64,000 bases of DNA from Verrucomicrobiales bacterium. GTDB lineage: Bacteria; Verrucomicrobiota; Verrucomicrobiia; Limisphaerales; J093. The notes under the pieces were generated by a model. The model did no database searches. It had not been told where the DNA came from and worked only from the letters and a program-made list of their open reading frames with translations. Where the stretch lies: positions 123,863 through 187,862 of the forward strand of contig JACKPV010000035.1 in NCBI GenBank assembly GCA_024233305.1, in the 5' to 3' direction. The translations under genes and the position numbers were made by a program. Positions 1 to 7,873 of the stretch are shown here, piece after piece; within the stretch, counting starts at the first letter, position 1, and the number at the start of each line of letters is the position of its first letter.

Positions 1-6
1 TCTCTT

Positions 7-202
7 GGCCGTAACGATTCAGTAACTCGTAGCCGCCGACGTGAAGTCGGCGCATGATTCAGCTTGGATAGGGCTGCCTGTTGCCGAGGGCGACGATTCA
101 CCGAAAAGTGACTGCTGATCGGAATCGGCGAGCCCGCGCAAGCTCTTGGATTTCAGCGCCGACTACACGTCGGCGGCTGCCCCCTGTTGAATCGATACGG
201 CT
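7..202 (+). repeat. 196-bp MITE-like dispersed repeat, copy 1
   Basis: Non-coding element with inner 23-bp inverted repeats at 31-53 and 156-178 that differ at one base. Each inverted repeat is itself an imperfect hairpin (GCCGAC...GTCGGC). Outer ends also pair loosely (GGCCGTAACGATTCA against the complement of TGAATCGATACGGC). An inverted copy of identical length lies at 32712-32907, and diverged copies at 6368-6561 and 16919-17015. It carries no gene, so mobilisation by a transposase in trans is an inference. Confidence 0.75.
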
Positions 203-256
203 TGGAGGATCGCCTCTGCTGCAGGGACGTGGCGGTGCTGACGATGGGCGCCCTAG

Positions 257-1981
257 CCCGGATATTTCACATGCGTCCAGCGGAAGCGGGGTATCGGACG
301 ATCGATCGAGGCAAGTAGGATACAGGTGTATAGCAGTCTAGAGCTCCCCCCTCCTCCTCGCCTCCGCGGCACCGGTTTTATCGGCGCCAAAGCCGTTTCG
401 GGGCCGTTTTCGGGCAGACCTCTCCCTCCGCGCCCCGCGCGGGCACGCTGCCAGTCCCAGGTTTCGGGCTTCCTGGTCTATCCGGCCTCGTAATACTTCA
501 ACCCCGCCAACCGCTGCGCACACCGCCGGAACACCGCCTGCATCGGAAACGCGCTGCTCAACTGCACATACACCCGCCGCACACTCACCCGCACCGCCGC
601 CGCCACCTTCAGCAGGCGCGTCCGAATCGTCCCCACCGTCGCCTCGGCCAGTTCGGTGCCTTGCAGCGTCAGGGCCCGCAGCCGTTCCATCAGCAGGTAG
701 GCGAAGGCCGCCCACCACAACCGCAGTTGGTTGCTGCCCAAATGGTGCGTGCTGAGCCGGTCCGCCCGCAAATCCAGCGTCTGCTGCTTGAGCACGTTCT
801 CCATGTTCCCCCGCTCGCAATACAGATCCTCATAGAGGCTCTGCGCCGCCCGTTCCTCCGAACTCACGCTGGTCACCACATACCGCGGATTGTTCCCCTG
901 CGCGGTCACTTCCGCCTTGGCCACCACCCGCCGCGACCGGCTCCAGCTCTTCTGGGTCTGGTAGTCAAACTCCGTGTATTCCCGCACGTTGACTCCCCGC
1001 ACAGACACTGCCGGGCCGCGGCCATCGCCAGGTGCGCTTCGATCTTCCGGTTCAACACCGCGTTCTTCGGCAACCCCAGCACGTAATCGATTGCCTCCGC
1101 CTCGCAGAAGGCCATCAGTTCCTCCCGGCAAAACCCGCTGTCGCCCCGCACGAGGATCCGGGCCCGCGGGCAACGCCGCCGAATCACCGGCAGGATGGTT
1201 GCGAGCGCCCGCAGCACATCCTCCTTGGGATCGGTGTCGCCCACGCGCAGCTGCGCCCACAACACCACTGAACCACACACCACATAGAGTGGCTGATAAC
1301 AATACCCATCGTAATAGGCGCTGAAGTGCCGACCCTCCTGCAATCCATGCACCAAGTGGCCCATCGCGTCCAAATCCAGGACGATCTGCTTTCGGTCCCG
1401 TCGCAGGCAGCGGGTTGCCACCTTCAGCAGGGTGGCCTCCAGCTTCCGGGGATCATGACTGAGTTTGTGATAGCGGCTTCGGCGGTGGTTGCTCAGTTCC
1501 AGGCGGTTGAGGGTGCTGGGAGCGGCGAGGGCCGTGCCCCGGTCCTGCCAGCGATCCAGGCCCAGCGGATCGGCCTTGCCGACGCTGACTGCCAGCAAAG
1601 GATCGCGGCGCAGGGTGTCGTGATCGTTGAGATCTTCATATCCCAGAGCTTCGGCGTGGAGGCGCTGGGCGACGAGTTCTTCGAGTTGATGATCGATCCG
1701 GCGGGGATCACGGGCGTCGCAGAAGCAGGCGGCGATGCTGCGGGAGACGCCCAGGCCCCGGTCGATCTGGCGCAGGAGCAGGGTGCCCCCGTCGCTGGAG
1801 AGGTAGCCGCCGGAGAAGTCGGCGAGGACCTGGCGTCGGGCGAGGTCTTGAAAAAGGAGGGGCTCGGTGGCACAGTCTGTCTTGGCGGCGGGGGCGCTTG
1901 CTGATTTTGGAACTGCTTTGTTCACAACAGGTTCTACAGCAAGTTCCCTGCCGTTTTCACTCCGCATGTGAAATATCCGGG
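257..1981 (-). mobile_element. IS1380-family insertion sequence with inverted repeats and 4-bp CTAG duplication
   Basis: The ends are perfect 19-bp inverted repeats, CCCGGATATTTCACATGCG at 257-275 and its complement at 1963-1981. They are flanked by CTAG at 253-256 and 1982-1985, which reads as a 4-bp target duplication. The 1,725-bp length is normal for IS1380-family elements, which make 4-5-bp duplications. It carries one transposase gene, broken by a frameshift. Because CTAG is palindromic, the same bases could instead extend the inverted repeat to 23 bp. It sits about 55 bp from MITE-like copy 1, but the ends of the two elements are unrelated. Confidence 0.8.
478..1967 (-). pseudogene. 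IS1380-family transposase, frameshifted
   Basis: DDE transposase of the IS1380 family. The N-terminal part (start at 1967, inside the right inverted repeat) has the family blocks DFSGGYLSSDGG and DARDPRRIDHQLEELV and the catalytic-region strings VLDLDAMGH and LVRGDSGF. The reading frame then shifts near position 1000, around a CCCC run at 994-997. The C-terminal part continues in another frame with VREYTEFDYQTQKSW and the ERGNMEN...LDLRADR block that holds the catalytic Glu. Together the parts give a near full-length protein of about 490 residues. The family is normally a single frame, so this is a recent mutation or a sequencing indel rather than programmed frameshifting. The copy is probably inactive unless the indel is an artefact. 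Confidence 0.85.
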
Positions 1982-2058
1982 CTAGATCCGCCGCCGTTCG
2001 GCGGTCGGCTCTGGGAACAGTCGTGCGTGGTCAGCCTGCCTGGAGGACGCTGGAATTC

Positions 2059-3519
2059 CTAGCGCGATGCAGACGCCAAAGCGGCGCGGTGCATTTCCGC
2101 GAGCAGGTCGACCGCCGTTTGGACCAGGAGTTCGCCGGAGCCGGGGGCGCAGCGCGCGCTGACCACCTCGTAGTTCCCCTGCGGATAGGCTCGGCGGTTC
2201 GGGATGTAACCGATGCTGCCGTTCGCCAGTTCGGCGATCATGGTCTGGCGGAACGGGGAATCGAGTTTCAGATCGAGCCCCAACTGGACGAAGATCTCGC
2301 CGGGCAACGAGACCCAGGCGAGGTCCGTTCCCAACGTCACCACCTGCACTTCGACCTCCCACGGACGGCCTTCGCGCGCCGCCACTTCAAGCACCTGATG
2401 AGCCTTCACGAGGCGCATGAAATCGGCGCGGGTACGGTCATTGCCGGTTTGCGCGATCGCGCGCGCTTCGGTGACCTCTTCCGGGCGGATCGGCGCGAGC
2501 GGCAGTTGCACGATCTGATGACGAACCTGCAACGGGGCCGGATCGACCGCGGCCAGTTGCGGCCATTGGCGCAGGACTTCGCCGGCCAGCACCAGGCCCA
2601 TGCGCGCCGCGTTTTCGTGGCCCTTCTGCGGGCGTTTCCAGTGCACGTCGATGTGGTTCAGATCGCCACAGCAACCCGGCGCCCAAAGCGTCACGTGCTT
2701 CGGTCCCAGGACCCGGCCCAGTGCCTCCGAAAGGGTGAACGGCAGATCCGCCGAGATCTCCAGTCCGCCGACGTTGTCGAGGTGCACGGCGTAGTTGACG
2801 TAAGTGGCAATCGGACAGGCGTCGGCAGTTTCGAAGTGGGCAAACGGCACGGCGGGATCGATGGGGCCGGCCGGCTTGATGATGTCGGGATTCAGTTTGC
2901 CCGGATTCCAGCCGACGGATCCGTCGCGCATGTGGAAACGGCGGTTGAACGTCAGGCTTTCCTCGCGCCCGCAAGCCGCCCAAGCCCGGGCGGGACGTTG
3001 TTGTTCGCGGGCTTGTCGGACGCTGCGGGCGATGAGTTCGGGCAGGGTTTTGACGTAGGCCAGAGCGGCTTCGGTGGGACGTCCGCGGCCGGTTTCTCCG
3101 GGTTCATCGCCGACGAGGATCGGGCCGGTGTGCGCGTGCGTGGCGCCGATCAGGACGTGGGCGCCGGGGATGTCGGTCTGTTGCTCGATGAGCTGCCGGG
3201 CTGCCTCGACGAAGCCGCGCCGGGTGCTGATCAAGTCGAGGCTGACCAACGCCGCCCGGACGCCGTCCTCCTCGATCACGATGGCCCGGGCGAACAAATC
3301 GTCATGCACGCCTTCGGAGCCGCGTTCGTGGTAGTAGCCTGCCAACGGAACGCCCAATGGCGGGGTGATGCGGACCTTGGCCGCGCCCACGTGCAGGTCC
3401 GCGTGGACGGCGAGGGCGGGCAGGGCAATCCACAGCGCCAGGGAAAGCGCCCGGCATGATCGGTGCGGGCGGCGGGTTACCGGAAGGGCGCAACGGTCCG
3501 AAGGGAAGGTCGACGGCAT
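2059..3519 (-). CDS. Secreted neutral/alkaline ceramidase-like hydrolase
   Basis: 486 residues. The start at 3519 gives a basic N-terminus followed by a hydrophobic signal segment (LSLALWIALPALAVHA). The mature part opens with the ceramidase N-terminal signature (VGAAKVRITPPLGVPLAGY) and has the metal-binding IGATHAHTGP motif typical of the neutral ceramidase family, plus GCCGDLN and NGSIGYIPNRRAYPQGNYE blocks. At under 500 residues it matches the shorter bacterial relatives lacking the C-terminal Ig-like domain, and these often have unproven substrates. A lipid or sugar amidase/esterase role outside the cell is inferred. It is divergent from purH with about 125 bp between the starts, and its 3' end is 74 bp from the IS1380 element. 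Confidence 0.75.
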   Translation of the reverse strand: MPSTFPSDRCALPVTRRPHRSCRALSLALWIALPALAVHADLHVGAAKVRITPPLGVPLAGYYHERGSEGVHDDLFARAIVIEEDGVRAALVSLDLISTRRGFVEAARQLIEQQTDIPGAHVLIGATHAHTGPILVGDEPGETGRGRPTEAALAYVKTLPELIARSVRQAREQQRPARAWAACGREESLTFNRRFHMRDGSVGWNPGKLNPDIIKPAGPIDPAVPFAHFETADACPIATYVNYAVHLDNVGGLEISADLPFTLSEALGRVLGPKHVTLWAPGCCGDLNHIDVHWKRPQKGHENAARMGLVLAGEVLRQWPQLAAVDPAPLQVRHQIVQLPLAPIRPEEVTEARAIAQTGNDRTRADFMRLVKAHQVLEVAAREGRPWEVEVQVVTLGTDLAWVSLPGEIFVQLGLDLKLDSPFRQTMIAELANGSIGYIPNRRAYPQGNYEVVSARCAPGSGELLVQTAVDLLAEMHRAALASASR

Positions 3520-3645
3520 GGCCCGGACTATCCGCCGCCGGCCGGGGGCTTTCAAGTCCAGGCAACGTGCCGCACCCGGGGGGATTCCGGGTCCGGCCGA
3601 CTTGCCGGTTGACGTCGGCGCGGTCGGCCCGAATGCTGGGCGCCT

Positions 3646-5208
3646 ATGGCGAAGATCCAGCGCGCGTTGCTTTCCGTATATGACAAAACCGGTCTGATTC
3701 CTCTGGCCCGGGTTCTGGCGACCCGGGGGGTGGAGTTGCTTTCCACGGGTGGCACGGCCCGGGCGCTGCGCGAGGCGGGGTTGGCGGTGACCGAGTTGGG
3801 TGATTTCACGGGCTTTCCGGAGATGCTGGACGGGCGGGTCAAGACCCTTCACCCGCGTGTGCACGGGGGCCTGCTTTACGTCCGCGGAAACGAGGCGCAT
3901 GAGGCGGCGGTGGCGGAACACGGGTTGGCGCCCATCGATCTGGTCGTGGTGAACCTGTATCCGTTCGAGGCCACGGTGGCCCGGCCCGGCGTGACGCTCG
4001 AGGAGGCCATCGAGAACATCGATATCGGCGGGCCGTCCATGCTCCGCAGCGCGGCGAAAAACCACGCTTTCGTGACGGTCGTGACGGATCCGTCCGACTA
4101 TGACGAGGTCGCCGGCCAGATCGAGGCCACGGGCGAAACCACGCTCGCGACGCGACGTCGTCTGGCGGCCAGGGTCTACGCGCGGACGGCGGCTTACGAC
4201 GGGTTGATCGCGACCCATCTGCCGCGGTTGTTCGCCGCGGTGGAGGGCGCCGGAGAAGCGCGCCAGCCGGCGGGCTTGCATATCAACGCCCCGTTGGCCC
4301 AGCCCTTGCGCTACGGCGAGAACCCGCACCAAGCGGCGGCGCTTTACGGCAGTTTCGGCGAGTATTTCCGCCAGCTTCACGGCAAGGAGTTGTCTTACAA
4401 CAACATCCTGGACCTGACGGCGGCGGCGCAGTTGATCGCCGAGTTCGCCGGGGAACCGCCCACCCTCGCCATTCTCAAGCACACCAATCCGTGCGGGGTG
4501 GGGCAGGGAGCATCGTTGCAGGCGGCCTGGGAAAAGGCCTTCGCGACCGATCAGCAGGCGCCGTTTGGCGGGATCATTGCCGTCAATCATCCGTTGGACG
4601 GCCCGTGCGCCAACGCCATCGCGGAGATCTTCAGCGAGGTTATCGTGGCGCCCGAGTTCACGCCGGAAGCGCTCGCCACGCTGCAGCAGAAGAAGAACCT
4701 CCGTCTCGTGCAGGTGTTGCAGGATCCCCGCCGGTCGGCTCCCTGGGACGTCCGGAGTGTGGGCGCGGCGTCGTTTCTCTGGCAGGAGCGCGATCTCAAA
4801 TCGACCACCGCCGAGGATCTCAAGAGCGTCGCGCAACGGGCGCCCACCCCGGCTGAGCAGCAGGCCATGCTGTTCGGTTGGCGGATCGTCAAGCACATCA
4901 AGAGCAACGCCATTCTCTACGTGGCCGCCGACCGCACCCTGGGAATCGGGGCCGGCCAGATGAGCCGGGTGGACGCCAGCCGGATCGCCGTCTGGAAGGC
5001 GGGCGAGGCGGGGTTGTCGCTGGCAGGGAGCGTGGTTTGCAGTGATGCTTTCTTCCCTTTTGCGGACGGTTTGATTGCGGCGGGGGAGGCCGGGGCGACG
5101 GCGGCCATCCAGCCGGGCGGTTCGGTCCGGGACGTGGAAGTGATCGCGGCGGCGGATGCGCGCGGGATGGCGATGTGCTTCACCGGTTGCCGCCATTTCC
5201 GGCATTAA
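3646..5208 (+). CDS. purH: Bifunctional AICAR transformylase / IMP cyclohydrolase
   Basis: 520 residues, the usual length for PurH, which performs the last two steps of de novo purine synthesis (AICAR to FAICAR to IMP) in the cytoplasm. The N-terminal cyclohydrolase (MGS-like) domain shows LLSTGGTA, KTLHPRVHGG and GGPSMLRSAAKNH. The C-terminal transformylase domain shows LRYGENPHQ, the catalytic-region KHTNPCGVG, and SDAFFPFADG. It ends with an atypical short tail (MCFTGCRHFRH) where most homologues read TGMRHFRH, an acceptable variant. The start at 3646 places MAKIQRALLSVYDKTGL exactly at the family N-terminus. It is not in an obvious purine operon here. Confidence 0.97.
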   Translation: MAKIQRALLSVYDKTGLIPLARVLATRGVELLSTGGTARALREAGLAVTELGDFTGFPEMLDGRVKTLHPRVHGGLLYVRGNEAHEAAVAEHGLAPIDLVVVNLYPFEATVARPGVTLEEAIENIDIGGPSMLRSAAKNHAFVTVVTDPSDYDEVAGQIEATGETTLATRRRLAARVYARTAAYDGLIATHLPRLFAAVEGAGEARQPAGLHINAPLAQPLRYGENPHQAAALYGSFGEYFRQLHGKELSYNNILDLTAAAQLIAEFAGEPPTLAILKHTNPCGVGQGASLQAAWEKAFATDQQAPFGGIIAVNHPLDGPCANAIAEIFSEVIVAPEFTPEALATLQQKKNLRLVQVLQDPRRSAPWDVRSVGAASFLWQERDLKSTTAEDLKSVAQRAPTPAEQQAMLFGWRIVKHIKSNAILYVAADRTLGIGAGQMSRVDASRIAVWKAGEAGLSLAGSVVCSDAFFPFADGLIAAGEAGATAAIQPGGSVRDVEVIAAADARGMAMCFTGCRHFRH

Positions 5209-5289
5209 CCCGTTGGCCGCGCGGGGCGGCGCCTTTTGGAAAACGCGACTTGCCGACGCTCGGGGCCGGCCCTACTCTTGCGGCAGCTT

Positions 5290-5889
5290 ATGCTGACTAT
5301 TCGCGCTGGAACTGCCGCCATTGCGGCAGCGCTGTGGCTCGGCCTGGCCGCCGGGAGCGTTCGGGCGGCGGACCCCGTCGATCCGGGCCTGCCTGTGGGC
5401 GCCCGGGCGCCGGTCTTTTCGGCGCCCGACCAGGATGGACGCGAGCGACGGCTGCCCGACGCACGCCAGGAGGGGATGCTCGCGCTGGTCTTTCACCGGT
5501 CGGCGGATTGGTGACCGTATTGCCAGCGGCAGCTAGTTGAGCTGCAGAACAACTTGAAGGAGCTGAAGGCAGCGGGCATCGAGGTGGTGGCGGTCAGTTA
5601 CGACCCGGTGGCAACCTTGAAGCGGTTCGCCACGCGTCGCGACATTACGTTTCCTCTGCTGGCGGACCCGGAAAGCCGGGTGATCGAGTGCTACGGCATT
5701 CGAAACCGCGAAGCAGCCGGGAGCCGGATTGATGGCGTCCCGTATCCCGGCACCTATCTCATCGATTCCGCCGGTGTGATTCGCCAGAAGCTCTTCCATG
5801 CCGGCTACAAGGAACGCCATACCGCGGCGGATATTCTGGCGGCGGTGAAAGCGCTGGACCGGGCTTCCCCGGCGCCGGTGGCGGAATGA
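5290..5889 (+). CDS. Peroxiredoxin/thioredoxin-fold selenoprotein candidate, UGA decoded as Sec at residue 75
   Basis: Read through the in-frame TGA at 5512-5514, the gene encodes 199 residues. There is a signal peptide (ending near SVRAADP), a redoxin opening (VGARAPVFSAPDQDG), then the active site SADW-U-PYCQRQLVELQ and a typical AhpC/TSA continuation (GIEVVAVSYDP, TFPLLADPESRVIECYGI, PYPGTYLIDSAGVIRQK). Relatives have Cys where the TGA falls (SADWCPYC), with the resolving Cys three residues later, so this is a Cys-to-UGA exchange inside a CxxC-type motif. Both halves are intact and co-linear, and a SECIS-like hairpin follows. It probably reduces peroxides or disulfides in the periplasm. 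No clear Shine-Dalgarno sequence precedes 5290; a start at 5236 would also be in frame. A nonsense mutation or sequencing error is the alternative. Confidence 0.75.
5512..5545 (+). promoter_or_regulatory. Putative bacterial SECIS element (UGA plus downstream stem-loop)
   Basis: After the UGA at 5512-5514, a perfect 6-bp stem forms from GCAGCT (5529-5534) and AGCTGC (5540-5545), closing the five-base loop AGTTG. The loop begins 20 nt after the UGA and has G at its second position. Both fit the known bacterial rules: apical loop about 16-37 nt after the UGA, and a G in the first two loop bases. SelB binding is inferred; selA, selB and selC are not in this window. Confidence 0.6.
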
Positions 5890-5947
5890 GCCCGTGCGGG
5901 TCTGATTGCCGTTGTCTTCGACGGGAGCCTGCGGCACCGTTTCCCGC

Positions 5948-6334
5948 ATGACGCGACCGCTCGCGCTCGTCTTTTACGAGAGCCTCCTTACCGGCAATCA
6001 GTTGATGAACCGGTTGGACGAGTTGGGCTACCGGGTGGTCGCCGTTCACGATCTCGCCCTCCTGCCCGCCCAGGTCGCCCGGGAGAAACCGTTGGTGGTA
6101 TTGCTCGAGTTGGGGGCCATGGCCGACCGGGTATGCGCGGTGACCCGCAGCCTGGGAGCGTCCGAAGCCACGGCCCACGTGCCGGTGATCGCCTACGTGG
6201 CCGCCGGCGATGCGGTGCTGGCGGAACGGAACGCCGAAGGGGCCCGACGGGCGGGAGCACGCTTGGTGGCGATGGGTGCGAACGTGGTCATCCAACTGGA
6301 CGATCTCCTGGACCAAGCGTTGCACGTGGATTGA
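5948..6334 (+). CDS. Degenerate response-regulator receiver-like protein
   Basis: 128 residues, starting at MTRPLALVFYESLL. The alternating hydrophobic-strand pattern (ALVFYE, YRVVAV, PLVVLLELG, VPVIAYVA) and overall length match a stand-alone CheY-like receiver domain. The expected phosphoacceptor Asp in the third strand is replaced by Glu (VVLLELG), and the conserved Lys late in the domain is not visible. It is therefore more likely a pseudo-receiver than a phosphorylated switch. It lies 58 bp after the selenoprotein candidate on the same strand and may be cotranscribed. Assignment is by fold pattern only. Confidence 0.55.
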   Translation: MTRPLALVFYESLLTGNQLMNRLDELGYRVVAVHDLALLPAQVAREKPLVVLLELGAMADRVCAVTRSLGASEATAHVPVIAYVAAGDAVLAERNAEGARRAGARLVAMGANVVIQLDDLLDQALHVD

Positions 6335-6367
6335 CTACCCGACGGGCCAACGAGCCAGGAGCGCCCA

Positions 6368-6561
6368 AGCCGTGACCGTTGGGGAAACCGTAGCCGCCGA
6401 GGTCGGGGCGGCGCGTGGTTCACCGGAACACCCACTGCTTGCACCAAGGCGCCAGTAGCCGTTCGGAAGCGCCCCACGCCCGGGAGCGGGTCGAGCAGAA
6501 GCCAATGGATTTCAGCGCGGGCTGCGGGTTGACGGCTGCAGGGCATCGGGTCGTTCCGGTC
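6368..6561 (+). repeat. Diverged full-length copy of the 196-bp MITE-like repeat
   Basis: The left end AGCCGTGAC, the inner GTAGCCGCCGAGGTCGGGGCGGCGC, the central GGATTTCAGCGC and the right TTGACGGCTGC segments occur in the same order and spacing as in copy 1, over about 194 bp. Many substitutions indicate an old insertion. It occupies most of the 385-bp gap between the receiver-like gene and the sigma factor; the rest (6562-6719) shows nothing recognisable. Confidence 0.5.
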
Positions 6562-6719
6562 GGCAAGACGCCGCGGCGCCGGCCCCGTAGCCGCCAGCAT
6601 GCTTGAAACAACCCAACATCCCACGCGCGGAGGAACACTCGCACCGCCCCCTGACGCGCTCCCCCGGCCAGCGGTGAGGTTGGAGCCCCTACGCGTCGGC
6701 CGCTTAGAGAGAGGTTGCT

Positions 6720-7685
6720 CTACGCGGCCACCGCCGTCACCTGGTCTTCCTCGATCATCTGGCGGAGCTTCACCAGGGCACCGTTTTGCAACTGGCGAAT
6801 GCGTTCGCGCGTCAGCCCGAAACTGGCGCCGATCTCCTCGAGCGTCTGCTCTTTGCTGCCGTCGAGACCGAACCGCATCCGGAGAATGCGTCGCTCGCGA
6901 TCGTCCAACCGCTCGACGAGGTGGTCGAGCATGCCGAGCAGGGATTTTTCCTCGAGCACCTTGTAGGGATCGCAGGCCGAATCGTCCGCCACGCGCTCTG
7001 CCAGCATGGTGGTATCATCTTCGCCGACCGGCGCATCCAGGGACGCGGGGCGCAACGCGGCGGTGCGAATTTCATTCAGCCGGCTGGACCGTACGCCCAT
7101 CGCGTCGGCGAGTTCCTCGGGGGTGGGTTCGCGGCCCATTTCCTCGCGGAATTCGTTCGCCACCTTCTGCGCCCGACTCAACTTGTCCATCGCGTGGATG
7201 GGCAGGCGGATGGTGCGGGACTGGTTGGCGATGGCCCGGCGGATGGACTGTTTGATCCACCACGAGGAATAGGTCGAAAGCTTGCCTCCCTTGGCGGGGT
7301 CGAAGCGCTCGACGGCCTTCATCAGCCCGATGTTTCCTTCGTTGATGAGATCCAGCAACGGCAGGCCAAAGCCTTCGTATTCCCGGGCGATCTTGACCAC
7401 CAGGCGCAGGTTCGCCCGGATCATGTGTTCGCGGGCGTCGTCATCCCCGCGTTTGATGCGGGCGGCCAGTTCGTTTTCCTGGTCGATGGTGAGCAAGGCA
7501 ACTTCGCCGACCTCGCGCATATAGAGCGACAGGATGCTCTCGGTGGGGGACTTGAGGTAGGACGGAATGGTATCCACGGTGTCCCGCGGCACCTGCAGAG
7601 CGACCGGGCGCAGGGTCTTTTCCACCCGCCTGGAGGAGGCGGAGGGCCGTTTCTTGGTATTCGCTGCCTTGAGGTTGGACTTCAT
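6720..7685 (-). CDS. Group-2 sigma-70 family RNA polymerase sigma factor
   Basis: 321 residues. Region 1.2 (SPTESILSLYMREVGEVALLT), region 2 (ANLRLVVKIAREY, LLDLINEGNIGLMKAVERFDP, STYSSWWIKQSIRRAI) and region 3 (GREPTPEELADAMG) are present. Region 4 (RERRILRMRFGLDG, TLEEIGASFGLTRERIRQLQ) is complete as well. There is no large region 1.1, which fits an RpoS/HrdB-paralogue type factor rather than the main housekeeping sigma. It is divergent from the CarH-like regulator gene with 188 bp between the starts, an arrangement reminiscent of the Streptomyces litR-litS light-response pair. The C-terminus (EEDQVTAVAA) is short. Confidence 0.9.
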   Translation of the reverse strand: MKSNLKAANTKKRPSASSRRVEKTLRPVALQVPRDTVDTIPSYLKSPTESILSLYMREVGEVALLTIDQENELAARIKRGDDDAREHMIRANLRLVVKIAREYEGFGLPLLDLINEGNIGLMKAVERFDPAKGGKLSTYSSWWIKQSIRRAIANQSRTIRLPIHAMDKLSRAQKVANEFREEMGREPTPEELADAMGVRSSRLNEIRTAALRPASLDAPVGEDDTTMLAERVADDSACDPYKVLEEKSLLGMLDHLVERLDDRERRILRMRFGLDGSKEQTLEEIGASFGLTRERIRQLQNGALVKLRQMIEEDQVTAVAA

Positions 7686-7873
7686 GATGACTTATTCTCG
7701 GCTCCGAACGCGGGTGAAGGTGTCTAACTGTCTCTTGCTTGTCAACTTTTTGTTCAAATTTTCTTTGGCGCGGTTGGCCTTTCCAGGCGGTCCTGCGCGG
7801 GGCCGGCACACCCGTCTTGACCCTGTAGACCGGGGCTTATTTGCCAGCGTTCAAAACTTGTCTAAATTCGGCG
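7686..7873. promoter_or_regulatory. Divergent promoter region between sigma factor and CarH-like regulator
   Basis: This 188-bp spacer has a markedly AT-rich core (7726-7775), unlike its surroundings. On the minus strand there is a perfect TTGACA (7745-7740) pointing toward the sigma gene, though no convincing -10 box lies 16-18 bp further on. The 7-mer TGTCTAA occurs twice, at 7721-7727 and 7859-7865, once near each gene. These could be regulator half-sites, but that is speculative. Confidence 0.35.

Noticed and set aside
906..1302. Programmed frameshifting in the IS1380 transposase
   Set aside because: IS1380-family elements normally use one uninterrupted frame, and no slippery heptamer with a downstream structure was evident.
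2023..3459. Long plus-strand open frame opposite the ceramidase-like gene
   Set aside because: It is a GC-rich shadow frame with no family resemblance; the minus strand carries clear ceramidase motifs and a signal peptide.
5236..5514. A 92-residue protein ending at the TGA of the redoxin gene
   Set aside because: The frame continues with full redoxin homology after the TGA and a SECIS-like hairpin follows, so stopping there would leave two meaningless halves.
6599..7255. Plus-strand Arg/Pro-rich frame opposite the sigma factor
   Set aside because: Shadow of the sigma gene, which shows all conserved regions on the minus strand.
7740..7745. A complete sigma-70 promoter for the sigma factor gene
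   Set aside because: The TTGACA is perfect, but no -10-like hexamer occurs at 16-18 bp; kept only as part of the regulatory spacer.
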